Program-made: the position numbers and the translations under genes
Assembly (NCBI GenBank): GCA_017470525.1
Contig: JAFUYM010000036.1
Location: forward strand, 1 to 64,000
Origin: Bacteroidaceae bacterium
GTDB taxonomy: Bacteria; Bacteroidota; Bacteroidia; Bacteroidales; Bacteroidaceae
Direction of reading: 5' to 3'
Length of the DNA: 64,000 nt
Notes under the pieces: generated by a model
The model's input: the letters and a program-made list of their open reading frames with translations, nothing else
The model's database searches: none
What the model was told of the DNA's origin: nothing
In this document: in pieces, positions 34,757 through 43,675 of the stretch
Layout of the letters: each line of letters opens with the position of its first letter
Position numbering within the stretch: position 1 is the first letter of the stretch

Positions 34757-34822
34757 TATATATAAATAATGTGTATGCAATATCTACCAATCAAAAAGCA
34801 CTCTGTTGTTGAAATCACAATG

Positions 34823-34830
34823 CAAAAGTA
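34823..34830 (-). promoter_or_regulatory. -7 promoter box for the lipid kinase
   Basis: Minus strand TACTTTTG fits TAnnTTTG, 67 nt before the start at 34756. It is back to back with the serine palmitoyltransferase promoter. Confidence 0.45.
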
Positions 34831-34925
34831 CAACTTTTTATGCCAATTTCTTAAAATAAACCCATGTTTTTTGACTTTATTCATTTTTTTTCCGAAAAGA
34901 TAGGGAAGAAACGTTCTTTTTTTAC

Positions 34926-34933
34926 TAACTTTG
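34926..34933 (+). promoter_or_regulatory. -7 promoter box for serine palmitoyltransferase
   Basis: TAACTTTG fits TAnnTTTG and gives a leader of about 140 nt before the start at 35078. Confidence 0.5.
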
Positions 34934-35077
34934 CAACGTTTTTGCATGAAACGGCAGAAAGAAACAGAAAATAACAATAACAAATAGCGTGTCTCTTTCA
35001 ATGTTGGCTCATACAGATTTTCATGTGACATGAGTGAGGATACAGCCAGACAGAACATTGAAATGCACATTTTAACT

Positions 35078-36265
35078 ATGGGTTTATTACAAGAAAGAAT
35101 GCGTAAGTATAGAGAACCGCAGAAGTATATCAATGCGGGTGTCTATCCTTACTTCAGAGAAATTGACAGCCATCAGGACACAGAGGTGATGATGAGTGGC
35201 AAGAAAGTTCTAATGTTTGGCTCTAATTCTTACATGGGTCTTACATACGACAAGCGAATCTGTCAGGCTGCCATCAAAGCCATCGAGAAATATGGTACAG
35301 GATGTGCTGGTTCACGATTCTTGAACGGCACACTCGACCTCCACATTCAACTCGAGCATGAACTTGCAGAATTTGTAGGCAAAGACGAAGCACTCGTCTA
35401 TTCAACGGGATTCACCGTCAATTCTGGTGTCGTATCGTGCCTGACAGGTCGTAGCGACTACATCATTGGTGATGACCGTGACCACGCTTCCATCGTGGAT
35501 GGACGCCGCCTCTCCTTCTCTCAGTTCTTCCATTACAAGCACAACGACATGGAAGACCTTGAACATCAACTCATGCGCTGCAATCCCGAATCCCTTAAAC
35601 TCATTGTCATCGACGGTCTCTTCTCGATGGAAGGTGACCTCGCAAAACTCCCCGAAATCATTGAACTGAAGAAAAAATACAATGCGACCGTAATGGTTGA
35701 TGAGGCGCATGGTCTCGGTGTGTTCGGTAAGCAGGGACGTGGTGTCTGCAACCACTTCGGGGTGACGGATGATGTTGACCTTATTATGGGAACATTCTCT
35801 AAGAGCCTCGCATCCATCGGTGGTTTCATTGCATCAGACAGCGATACCATCAACTGGCTTCGCCACAACAGCCGCACCTACATTTTCAGTGCCAGCAACA
35901 CGCCTGCCGCTACAGCAGCCGCTCTTGGGGCACTTCACATCTTAAAGGCAGAACCTGAACGTCAGGAGAATCTTTGGAAGATTACCAACTACGCATTGGA
36001 ACAGTTCAAGCAAGCAGGATTCGAGATTGGCGACACCGAAAGCCCCATCATTCCACTTTATGTGCGCGATGCTTTCAAGACCTTCCAAGTCACCAAGATG
36101 GCATTCGACAAGGGCGTGTTTGTCAACTCTGTCGTTCCACCAGCATGCGCCCCACAAGACACACTTATCCGCGTGGCACTCATGGCAACCCACACTAAAG
36201 AACAAGTTGACCGCTGCGTAGGAATCCTTGTGGACGTATTCAAGGAACTCGGACTGCTGAAATGA
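35078..36265 (+). CDS. spt: serine palmitoyltransferase (alpha-oxoamine synthase family)
   Basis: A PLP enzyme of about 395 residues that condenses serine with an acyl-CoA to form 3-ketosphinganine, the first step of bacterial sphingolipids. The start at 35078 (MGLLQERMRKY) matches known Bacteroides enzymes; 35030 adds 16 unlike residues. Family motifs are present: FGSNSYMGLT, GTGCAGSRFLNGT, DDRDHASIVDG, VDEAHGLGVFG and the PLP-binding GTFSKSLASIGG (Lys near residue 242). It could be confused with glycine C-acetyltransferase (kbl), but the N-terminus and the SRFLNGT stretch favour SPT. Confidence 0.88.
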   Translation: MGLLQERMRKYREPQKYINAGVYPYFREIDSHQDTEVMMSGKKVLMFGSNSYMGLTYDKRICQAAIKAIEKYGTGCAGSRFLNGTLDLHIQLEHELAEFVGKDEALVYSTGFTVNSGVVSCLTGRSDYIIGDDRDHASIVDGRRLSFSQFFHYKHNDMEDLEHQLMRCNPESLKLIVIDGLFSMEGDLAKLPEIIELKKKYNATVMVDEAHGLGVFGKQGRGVCNHFGVTDDVDLIMGTFSKSLASIGGFIASDSDTINWLRHNSRTYIFSASNTPAATAAALGALHILKAEPERQENLWKITNYALEQFKQAGFEIGDTESPIIPLYVRDAFKTFQVTKMAFDKGVFVNSVVPPACAPQDTLIRVALMATHTKEQVDRCVGILVDVFKELGLLK

Positions 36266-36280
36266 CATATATATTTTCAG

Positions 36281-36424
36281 AACAGCGAATTTAACGAATT
36301 AAACGAATTTTTAAGGTTGTGGCAATGCACCTCGGTGCCTCAAATGAAAACGAATAGCATTCGCCCAATTCGTCGCCGCTTGGCGGCATGAAAAAAATTC
36401 GTCTAATTCGTTAAATTCGTTGTT
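36281..36424. repeat. ATTCGTT-type palindrome between spt and serS
   Basis: The left arm at 36281-36312 (units CGAATTTAA, CGAATTAAA, CGAATTTTT) pairs with the right arm at 36391-36424 (AAAAAAATTCGTCTAATTCG... then TTAAATTCGTTG). The arms are built of 9-bp CGAATTAAA-like units. The inner part holds smaller palindromes (CACCTCGGTG, GCCGCTTGGCGGC). Confidence 0.75.
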
Positions 36425-36465
36425 AGAAAATAAAAATCTTTGACGTTAAAATATAAAAGTACAAT

Positions 36466-37779
36466 ATGCTTACACTCAAGTTAATCACAGAAGAGACCGA
36501 AAGAGTTATCAAAGGTCTCGAAAAGAAGCACTTCCAAGGTGCACAAGAAGCCATAGAAAAAGCTATCGCTATCGACAAGCAACGCCGTGAAGCCCAAACA
36601 AAACTTGACGCCATCCTTGCCGAGAGCAAGAAATATGCCGCCCAAATCGGACAGTTGATGAAGGCTGGCAAACGCGACGAAGCCGAGGCAGCCAAGGCTG
36701 AAGTGGCAAAACTGAAAGCCGAAGCAGCCGAACTTGAAAATAAAAAATCAGAAGCAGAGAAAGAGTTGACTGCTCACCTCTGTACCATTCCCAATATCCC
36801 CTACGATGAAGTGCCAGAAGGTTCCTGTGCAGAAGACAATGTGGTAGTGAAATCTTCCCTGCGTGAATGCAAGCCAGGCGACACCGTGGGCAACTGGGAC
36901 ACTGTGCCACAGAACGGTGAAGCCAAACTTCCCCATTGGGAACTCGCCAAGAAATACAACCTCATCGACTTCGACCTCGGCGTGAAAATCACAGGAGCAG
37001 GATTCCCCGTCTATATCGGCAAGGGAGCACAACTGCAACGTGCCCTCATCAACTTCTTCCTCGCCGAGGCAAACAAGGCAGGATACACTGAAATTATGCC
37101 TCCAACCGTGGTGAACGCCGCCAGTGGTTACGGCACTGGTCAACTTCCCGACAAGGAAGGTCAGATGTACCACTGCGAGGTGGATGATCTCTACCTCATC
37201 CCTACAGCCGAGGTACCTGTCACCAACATCTATCGTGATGTCATTCTTGACGAAAAAGACCTCCCCATCAAGAACTGTGCCTACACCCAATGCTTCCGTC
37301 GTGAAGCAGGAAGTTATGGCAAAGACGTTCGCGGCTTGAACCGTCTGCACGAGTTCTCCAAAATCGAGATTGTGCGCATTGACACACCCGAACACTCCAA
37401 GGAGTCGCACAAAGAGATGCTCGACCACGTGGAAGGTCTTCTCAAGAAACTCGAACTCCCCTACCGCATCCTTCGTCTCTGCGGTGGCGACCAGAGTTTC
37501 ACTTCCGCCATCTGCTACGACTTCGAGGTTTACAGCGAAGCCCAAGGTCGTTGGCTCGAAGTTTCTTCTGTCAGCAACTTCGACACCTACCAGGCAAACC
37601 GTCTCAAGTGCCGCTACCGCAATGCCGACAAGAAGGTGCAACTCTGCCATACCCTTAACGGTTCCGCCCTCGCCCTGCCCCGCATCGTTGCCTCCATCCT
37701 TGAAGACAACCAGACACCCGACGGCATCCGTATTCCCAAGGCACTTGTGCCCTACACGGGATTTGAGATGATTGATTGA
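36466..37779 (+). CDS. serS: seryl-tRNA synthetase
   Basis: Charges tRNA-Ser (and selenocysteine tRNA where present) with serine. The 437-residue class II enzyme has the N-terminal coiled-coil arm for tRNA binding (about residues 25-105, Ala/Lys/Glu-rich), motif 2 (TQCFRREAGSYGKDVRGLNRLHEF) and motif 3 (NGSALALPRIVASILED). It stands alone between a palindromic element and a DUF2809 gene on the other strand. No T-box-like leader is seen. Confidence 0.97.
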   Translation: MLTLKLITEETERVIKGLEKKHFQGAQEAIEKAIAIDKQRREAQTKLDAILAESKKYAAQIGQLMKAGKRDEAEAAKAEVAKLKAEAAELENKKSEAEKELTAHLCTIPNIPYDEVPEGSCAEDNVVVKSSLRECKPGDTVGNWDTVPQNGEAKLPHWELAKKYNLIDFDLGVKITGAGFPVYIGKGAQLQRALINFFLAEANKAGYTEIMPPTVVNAASGYGTGQLPDKEGQMYHCEVDDLYLIPTAEVPVTNIYRDVILDEKDLPIKNCAYTQCFRREAGSYGKDVRGLNRLHEFSKIEIVRIDTPEHSKESHKEMLDHVEGLLKKLELPYRILRLCGGDQSFTSAICYDFEVYSEAQGRWLEVSSVSNFDTYQANRLKCRYRNADKKVQLCHTLNGSALALPRIVASILEDNQTPDGIRIPKALVPYTGFEMID

Positions 37780-37927
37780 GATAAGCAAACGAAATAAGCA
37801 CAATAACAAAGAAGGGTACGATACGACATCGTGCTCTTCTTCTTTTTTCAACACATCTGTGTCCTATTCGTTTTCATCACCATTGTTCCTTTCATCACCA
37901 ATCCCCTACACTTTCATTCATCAGCAT

Positions 37928-38320
37928 TCATTTCATCCATCTCTGTTCGATACCTCTAAACACCCAATAAATAATGACGATGCCAATCAGGTAAGCAAGA
38001 AGGTCTATCCACAGGAATCCTTGTCCAAGCATCATGTGACCGATGAATGTGTTTCGGAACGACACCAACCAATGCCAACGAATCATCTGTGAAAATTCCA
38101 CAAGAAAAGAATGTGCCAGGCTGATAATTGCAATCAGTTTGAGTCCTTTCCTGGCTAAGATGATACGCCAAAGGCAAAATACCATCATTGCCCATAGCGC
38201 ATCGCCAGTTTCATCTGGAATCCAACTGAGACGTCTGGAATAAAGCCCAATCGGAATCAGCACAATGATGCCAATTAACGAAATCAAAATCTTCCTTTTC
38301 ATGCTTCTCTTCCTACCCAT
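37928..38320 (-). CDS. DUF2809 family small membrane protein
   Basis: A 130-residue inner-membrane protein with four hydrophobic helices. The segment GDALWAMMVFCLWR and the helix LIAIISLAHSFLVEFSQM, followed by FIGHMMLGQGFLWIDLLAYLIG, fit the DUF2809 family (VanZ-like topology). Function is not known. The start could also be at MKRKIL, six codons in. It converges with serS. Confidence 0.8.
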   Translation of the reverse strand: MGRKRSMKRKILISLIGIIVLIPIGLYSRRLSWIPDETGDALWAMMVFCLWRIILARKGLKLIAIISLAHSFLVEFSQMIRWHWLVSFRNTFIGHMMLGQGFLWIDLLAYLIGIVIIYWVFRGIEQRWMK

Positions 38321-38556
38321 TATTCATAAGCATAATCTTGCATTCCATAATTCTGAAATTCAATCGCTGTTTGCAAAGTTACAACTTATTTTTCAGAAAC
38401 AAAGAATTTTGAAGAGAATTTGCGTGAGCGTGTCTTTATCGTGACTATATCTCACGGATAGCCTTAGGTGGTGCCTCTTTCATAGGTGTAGCGACAATTT
38501 TCACACAAAAAGGGGCATTCTTTGACAAAATGCGTGGTGGTTCAGAGGATTTTTCG

Positions 38557-38564
38557 TAACTTTG
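38557..38564 (+). promoter_or_regulatory. -7 promoter box for the NfnAB-like fusion gene
   Basis: TAACTTTG fits TAnnTTTG, 53 nt before the start codon at 38618. Confidence 0.5.
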
Positions 38565-38617
38565 CATCGCTATTCACGCATTAATGTGGTAAAAAGATAT
38601 TTACTAAAGATATTATT

Positions 38618-40987
38618 ATGAATAAGATTGTTAAGAAAGAGCAGTTCAGCGAGAAGGTGTTCAAACTGGTGGTTGAGGCACCGCTGATTGCCAAGTCTCG
38701 CAAGGCTGGTCACTTCGTCATCGTCCGCGTGGGCGAACAGGGCGAGCGTATGCCACTCACCATTGCTGACTCCGACGTGGAGGCTGGCACTATTACCTTG
38801 GTGGTTCAAAAGGTTGGTTATTCATCTACGAAACTCTGCAACCTGAACGAGGGCGACTGCATCACGGACGTGGTGGGCCCGCTGGGTCAGGCTACGCACA
38901 TTGAGAAGTTCGGCACGGTGGTTTGTGCCGGTGGCGGTGTGGGCGTGGCTCCTATGCTGCCCATCATCAAGGCGCTGAAGGAGGCTGGCAACCGGGTGAT
39001 TTCTGTGCTGGCTGGTCGCACGAAGGAACTCATCATTCTGGAGGAGGAGGTGCGCAAGCACTCTGACGAGGTCATCATCATGACGGATGATGGTTCTTAC
39101 GGACAGAAGGGTGTGGTGACTGTGGGCATCGAGCAGGTGATTCAGCGTGAGAAGGTGGACAAGTGCTTTGCCATTGGTCCTGCCATCATGATGAAGTTCT
39201 GCTGCCTCTTGACAAAGAAATACAATGTACCTACGGATGTGTCGCTGAACACCATCATGGTGGACGGTACGGGCATGTGTGGCGCTTGCCGCATCACGGT
39301 GGGTGGCAAGACTCGTTTCGTCTGCGTGGATGGTCCTGAGTTTGACGGACACGAGGTGGACTTCGACGAGATGTTCAAGCGCATGGGTGCGTTCAAGCCT
39401 ATCGAGATAGAGGAGATGAAGAAGTTGGAGGAGCATGTGAACGGCGGTTCCGCATGCGGCGACGCTGCCGCTGCAAAGGCTGCGGAGGCTACGGTGGATG
39501 CTGCGAACATGACGACTGACACTCCCCTCTCTGAACTGACTGACCGCAACGCCGCTTGGCGCAAGGAACTGGCTGCCAGCATGAAGCCGAAGGAGCGTGG
39601 CGAGATTGAGCGCTGCGTGATGGGTGAACTTGACCCTGTGTATCGTGCCACCACTCGCACGGAGGAGGTGAACACGGGTCTCACGGTGGAGCAGGCTCTG
39701 ACCGAAGCCAAGCGTTGTCTCGACTGCGCCAAGCCTTCTTGCATGGAGGGTTGCCCTGTGAGCATCAATATTCCTTCGTTTGTGAAGAACATCGAGCGTG
39801 GCCAGTTCTTGGAGGCAGCCAAGGTGATCAAGGCTACGAGTGCACTGCCAGCCGTTTGCGGTCGTGTGTGTCCGCAGGAGAAGCAATGTGAGAGCAAGTG
39901 CATCAAACTGAAGATGAATCAGAAGGCGGTGGCTATCGGCAACTTGGAGCGTTTCGCTGCCGACTTCGAGCGCAACAGCGGCAAGATGGCACTTCCTGAG
40001 TGTGCGCCTAAGAACGGCAAGAAGGTGGCTATTGTGGGCTCAGGTCCTGCAGGTCTTTCTTGTGCTGGCGACTTGGCGAAGGCAGGTTACGACGTGACCG
40101 TGTTTGAGGCGCTGCACGAGATTGGCGGTGTGCTGAAATATGGTATTCCTGAGTTCCGTCTGCCCAACGCGATTGTGGATGTGGAAATTGAGAACCTCCG
40201 CAAGATTGGCGTGAACTTCGTGAAGGACTGCATCGTCGGCAAGACCATCACCATCGACGAACTGGAGCAGGAAGGCTACAAGGCAATTTTCGTTGCCTCG
40301 GGTGCAGGTCTGCCCAACTTCATGAACATCCCCGGCGAGAACTCTGTGGGCGTGATGTCTTCTAATGAGTATCTGACCCGTGTGAACCTGATGGACGCAT
40401 CGAACCCTGCCAGCGACACGCCAATCGTGAAGGCGAAGAGCGTGATGGTGGTCGGTGGTGGCAACACCGCCATGGACTCTTGCCGCACGGCAAAGCGTCT
40501 GGGTGCCGAGCATGTGTTTATCGCTTACCGCCGCAGCGAGGCAGAAATGCCCGCACGTCTCGAAGAGGTGAAGCATGCCAAGGAAGAGGGCATCGAGTTC
40601 TTGACGCTGCACAACCCGATTGAATACATCTCCGACGAGAAGGGCAATGTGACCCAAGTGAAACTCCAGGTGATGGAACTGGGCGAACCTGATGCCTCTG
40701 GCCGTCGCTCACCTGTTCCCGTGGAGGGTCAGATTGAGACACGCGACATCGACCTTGCCATCGTGGCTGTGGGCGTTAGTCCTAACCCCATCGTGCCGAA
40801 GTCGGTGGAGGGTCTCGAACTGGGCAGAAAGAACACCATTGCCGTGAACGACCAGATGCAGTCGAACATCCCGACCATCTTTGCCGGTGGCGACATCGTG
40901 CGTGGTGGTGCCACAGTCATCCTCGCCATGGGCGACGGTCGCAAGGCTGCTGCCAACATCGACGCCATGCTGAAGGCTCAGGCATAA
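38618..40987 (+). CDS. fusion of PyrK-like FAD/[2Fe-2S] subunit and GltD-like NADPH oxidoreductase (NfnAB-like)
   Basis: A 789-residue flavoprotein. Residues 1-275 match the NAD-binding/iron-sulfur subunit of dihydroorotate dehydrogenase B and NfnA (small subunit): an FAD-binding barrel, GGGVGVAPMLPIIKAL and the cluster motif GTGMCGACRITVGG. Residues 300-789 match glutamate synthase small subunit/NfnB: two Cys motifs for [4Fe-4S] clusters (CLDCAKPSCMEGCP and CGRVCPQEKQCESKC), then two nucleotide-binding GxGxxG folds (VAIVGSGPAGLSCAG and VMVVGGGNTAMDSC). In NfnAB this architecture moves electrons between ferredoxin, NADH and NADPH. The fused form could do the same on one chain; no glutamate synthase large subunit is nearby. 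Confidence 0.9.
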   Translation: MNKIVKKEQFSEKVFKLVVEAPLIAKSRKAGHFVIVRVGEQGERMPLTIADSDVEAGTITLVVQKVGYSSTKLCNLNEGDCITDVVGPLGQATHIEKFGTVVCAGGGVGVAPMLPIIKALKEAGNRVISVLAGRTKELIILEEEVRKHSDEVIIMTDDGSYGQKGVVTVGIEQVIQREKVDKCFAIGPAIMMKFCCLLTKKYNVPTDVSLNTIMVDGTGMCGACRITVGGKTRFVCVDGPEFDGHEVDFDEMFKRMGAFKPIEIEEMKKLEEHVNGGSACGDAAAAKAAEATVDAANMTTDTPLSELTDRNAAWRKELAASMKPKERGEIERCVMGELDPVYRATTRTEEVNTGLTVEQALTEAKRCLDCAKPSCMEGCPVSINIPSFVKNIERGQFLEAAKVIKATSALPAVCGRVCPQEKQCESKCIKLKMNQKAVAIGNLERFAADFERNSGKMALPECAPKNGKKVAIVGSGPAGLSCAGDLAKAGYDVTVFEALHEIGGVLKYGIPEFRLPNAIVDVEIENLRKIGVNFVKDCIVGKTITIDELEQEGYKAIFVASGAGLPNFMNIPGENSVGVMSSNEYLTRVNLMDASNPASDTPIVKAKSVMVVGGGNTAMDSCRTAKRLGAEHVFIAYRRSEAEMPARLEEVKHAKEEGIEFLTLHNPIEYISDEKGNVTQVKLQVMELGEPDASGRRSPVPVEGQIETRDIDLAIVAVGVSPNPIVPKSVEGLELGRKNTIAVNDQMQSNIPTIFAGGDIVRGGATVILAMGDGRKAAANIDAMLKAQA

Positions 40988-41010
40988 CATTTTCATACCT
41001 ATCTAAAAAT

Positions 41011-41045
41011 AAGGGGGCACATCAAATCATTTGGTGTGCCCCCTT
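41011..41045 (+). terminator. terminator after the NfnAB-like fusion gene
   Basis: A 16-bp stem with one G-T pair (AAGGGGGCACATCAAA at 41011-41026 with its partner at 41030-41045), 3-nt loop and flanking A-runs, 23 nt after the stop codon. Confidence 0.85.
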
Positions 41046-41117
41046 AAAAATATGAGGTTTTCGACACCTTTACCAACAAAAATCGTGGATTTTATTGCTT
41101 GTTCAAAATAAAATCCT

Positions 41118-41125
41118 TACTTTTG
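41118..41125 (+). promoter_or_regulatory. -7 promoter box for the DUF4301 gene
   Basis: TACTTTTG fits TAnnTTTG, 86 nt before the start codon at 41212. Confidence 0.45.
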
Positions 41126-41211
41126 TGGCTGAAAAGCGATTGCGAAAGTCCCTGACGGGTTCTTTCCCAAAATAGACAATCAAAAATCACAAATATTAAA
41201 TCATAAAAACC

Positions 41212-42699
41212 ATGCTTACACAAGAAGACAAGGATTTTCTCGCGAAGAAAGGCATTTCGGAAGAAAAACTGAATGCACAGTTAGAATGTTTCAAAACAGG
41301 CTTCCCCTGGCTGAAGTTGGCAGGTGCCGCATCGTCTGGCAATGGCATCACCATTCCTACAGAAAGTGAGAAGCAAGACTATCTCGCTGCTTGGGATGCC
41401 TATCTGGACGGCAGCGGGAAAGTGCTGAAGTTCGTTCCTGCATCGGGAGCCGCCAGCCGCATGTTCAAGAACCTCTTCGAGTATCTCGACAACGAGGAGA
41501 AGACCGACTTCATCGAGAAGTTCGAGCAGAATCTCGACAAGTTCGCTTTCATCGACGACTTGAAGGCAGCCATCGCAAAGAACGGTGGCGACAACAGCAC
41601 CAAGACCGCCATTGCCACGTTGCTTGGCGAGGAGGGTCTTTCGTATGGTAAACTGCCCAAGGGTCTGCTGAAGTTCCACAAGTATGAAGACGGCGCACGT
41701 ACCCCAGTGGAAGAGCATCTGGTGGAAGGTGCCCTGTATGCTGGTGGCAAGAACGGTCAGGTAACGGTACACTTTACCGTAAGCCCCGAACACCGCCCAC
41801 TCTTCGAGGCACTGGTGGCAAAGGTGGCTCCCAAGTACGAAGAGAAGTTTGGTGTGAAATACTCCGTCAGTTTCTCCGAGCAGAAGGCAAGCACCGACAC
41901 GGTGGCAGCCAACCCCGACAACACCCCATTCAGAGGCAAGGACGGCAAGATTCTTTTCCGTCCAGGTGGTCACGGTGCACTGATTGAGAACCTGAACGAC
42001 CTCGATGCCGACATCATCTTCATCAAGAATATCGACAACGTGGTGCCCGACCGTCTGAAAGCCGAAACCGTGGAATACAAGAAACTCATTGCAGGTGTGC
42101 TGGTGAGCAAGCAGCAGAAAGCCTTCTCCTACCTCGAACTGCTTGACAGCGGCAAATACACCCATGCACAACTGGAGGAAATCATCCGTTTCCTGCGCGA
42201 CGAACTCTCTTGCCGCAACCCCGAACTGAAAGACTTAGAAGATGCCGAACTCACCATCTATCTGAAAAAGAAACTGAACCGCCCCATGCGCGTGTGCGGT
42301 ATGGTGAAGAATGTGGGCGAACCCGGTGGTGGTCCATTCTTGGCATACAATCAAGACGGCACCATCAGCCTTCAGATTCTGGAGAGCAGCCAAATTGACA
42401 AGAACAATGCCGAGTACTTGCAGATGTTCCAAAACGGCACCCACTTCAACCCCGTTGACCTCGTGTGTGCTGTGAAGGACTACAAGGGCAACAAGTTCGA
42501 CCTCACAAAATACGTTGACCACCAGACAGGTTTCATCTCCAGCAAGAGCAAGGACGGCAAGGAACTCAAAGCCCTCGAACTGCCCGGTCTTTGGAACGGA
42601 GCCATGAGCGACTGGAACACGATTTTCGTGGAGGTATCACTCGGCACATTCAATCCTGTGAAGACAGTGAACGACTTGCTGCGCCCACAACACCAATAA
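41212..42699 (+). CDS. DUF4301 family protein
   Basis: A 495-residue cytoplasmic protein found almost only in Bacteroidetes. Conserved-looking segments are VPASGAASRMFKNLF, FRPGGHGALIENLNDLDADIIFIKNIDNVVPD and the Gly-rich NVGEPGGGPFLA. The GGHGALIENLN and DIIFIKNIDNV stretches recall nucleotide-sugar pyrophosphorylase folds, so nucleotidyl transfer is a possible activity, but this is inference. No signal peptide. It has its own promoter and is monocistronic. Confidence 0.82.
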   Translation: MLTQEDKDFLAKKGISEEKLNAQLECFKTGFPWLKLAGAASSGNGITIPTESEKQDYLAAWDAYLDGSGKVLKFVPASGAASRMFKNLFEYLDNEEKTDFIEKFEQNLDKFAFIDDLKAAIAKNGGDNSTKTAIATLLGEEGLSYGKLPKGLLKFHKYEDGARTPVEEHLVEGALYAGGKNGQVTVHFTVSPEHRPLFEALVAKVAPKYEEKFGVKYSVSFSEQKASTDTVAANPDNTPFRGKDGKILFRPGGHGALIENLNDLDADIIFIKNIDNVVPDRLKAETVEYKKLIAGVLVSKQQKAFSYLELLDSGKYTHAQLEEIIRFLRDELSCRNPELKDLEDAELTIYLKKKLNRPMRVCGMVKNVGEPGGGPFLAYNQDGTISLQILESSQIDKNNAEYLQMFQNGTHFNPVDLVCAVKDYKGNKFDLTKYVDHQTGFISSKSKDGKELKALELPGLWNGAMSDWNTIFVEVSLGTFNPVKTVNDLLRPQHQ

Positions 42700-42742
42700 A
42701 AATTAAAGATTGAAGTTTCGCAAGTTCCGACGCTGCTTATTT

Positions 42743-42936
42743 AAAACAACGAATTAAACGAATTAAACGAAAACCATTCGGACTGGAATTATATTTCTCG
42801 AAGCCGCAAGCGGCAACAAATTTCACGAATTCTTCCACCCAGATGGCAAAATTCGTGTCATTCGTTGCACAGAAGGTGCTTCGTGTCATACTTTTCTCTG
42901 AATAATTCGTTAAATTCGTGTAATTCGTTGTTAAAA
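42743..42936. repeat. ATTCGTT-type palindrome between DUF4301 and rsmG
   Basis: The left arm at 42743-42770 (AAAACAACGAATTAAACGAA...) pairs with the right arm at 42904-42936 (AATTCGTTAAATTCGTG... then TAATTCGTTG). The interior carries further copies (TTTCACGAATTC, AAATTCGTGTCATTCGTT) and a small GCCGCAAGCGGC hairpin. The arms match those of the element at 36281-36424 almost word for word. Confidence 0.75.
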
Positions 42937-42968
42937 TAAACATATTGAATTATTTAATTCTCCATTTT

Positions 42969-43592
42969 ATGATAATAAGCAAGTATTTTCCTCATCTCAC
43001 AGAACCTCAGGTTGAGCAGTTCGCCCAACTTGAGGCACTTTATAACGACTGGAACGCAAAAATCAACGTGATTTCACGGAAGGACATCCAGAATCTGTAT
43101 GAGCATCATGTGCTCCACTCGTTGGGCATCGCCAAGGTGGTCAACTTCAGGGATGGCACCACCGTGATGGACCTCGGTACGGGAGGTGGATTCCCTGGCA
43201 TTCCCTTGGCAATCCTGTTCCCCAACGTGCAGTTCCATCTCGTTGACAGCGTCGGCAAGAAAGTGAAAGTGGCACAAGAAGTGGCAACGGCTATCGGACT
43301 GAAAAACGTGAAGTTCAGCCATGCCAGAGCAGAAGAAATCAAGGAGCAGTATGACTTTGTGGTGACCCGTGCCGTGATGCCGATGGTAGATTTGGTGAAG
43401 GTGGCTCGGAAGAACATCAAGAAAGAGCAACACAATGCTGTTCCCAACGGCATCATCGCCCTCAAAGGTGGTGAACTGGCTGGCGAGATAGCCTCGATGA
43501 AAAACATCGCCACCGTATGGGAACTCAGCGACTTTTTCAAGGAAGAATACTTCACGACCAAAAAAGTGGTGCATGTCACCATTAAAAAGTGA
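42969..43592 (+). CDS. rsmG: 16S rRNA (guanine-527 N7)-methyltransferase RsmG
   Basis: Methylates G527 of 16S rRNA; loss gives low-level streptomycin resistance. The protein is about 207 residues from the ATG at 42969 (MIISKYFPHLT), preferred over 42945. The family signature is clear: NVISRKDIQNLYEHHVLHSLGI, the SAM-binding VMDLGTGGGFPGIPLAI and VTRAVMPM. A metallo-hydrolase gene follows after about 80 nt. Confidence 0.95.
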   Translation: MIISKYFPHLTEPQVEQFAQLEALYNDWNAKINVISRKDIQNLYEHHVLHSLGIAKVVNFRDGTTVMDLGTGGGFPGIPLAILFPNVQFHLVDSVGKKVKVAQEVATAIGLKNVKFSHARAEEIKEQYDFVVTRAVMPMVDLVKVARKNIKKEQHNAVPNGIIALKGGELAGEIASMKNIATVWELSDFFKEEYFTTKKVVHVTIKK

Positions 43593-43675
43593 AAAATGAA
43601 AAGTGAAAAATTTGCTACAGCGGCAGTGATTCATTTCTCACTTTACACTCTCAACTTCAAACTTTGCAAAAGAAC

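Noticed and set aside
36748..37854. 368-codon open frame antisense to serS
   Set aside because: serS is complete, with class II motifs; the antisense frame has no recognisable features.
38321..38617. Riboswitch in the leader of the NfnAB-like gene
   Set aside because: Only small hairpins (such as CGTGACTATATCTCACGG) are seen, upstream of the likely -7 box, so they would not be in the transcript.
38822..39886. 354-codon antisense frame opposite the NfnAB-like fusion gene
   Set aside because: His/Leu-rich shadow; the sense strand carries all the cysteine motifs.
41281..42171. 296-codon antisense frame opposite DUF4301
   Set aside because: Lies within a conserved gene and has no start context or family match.
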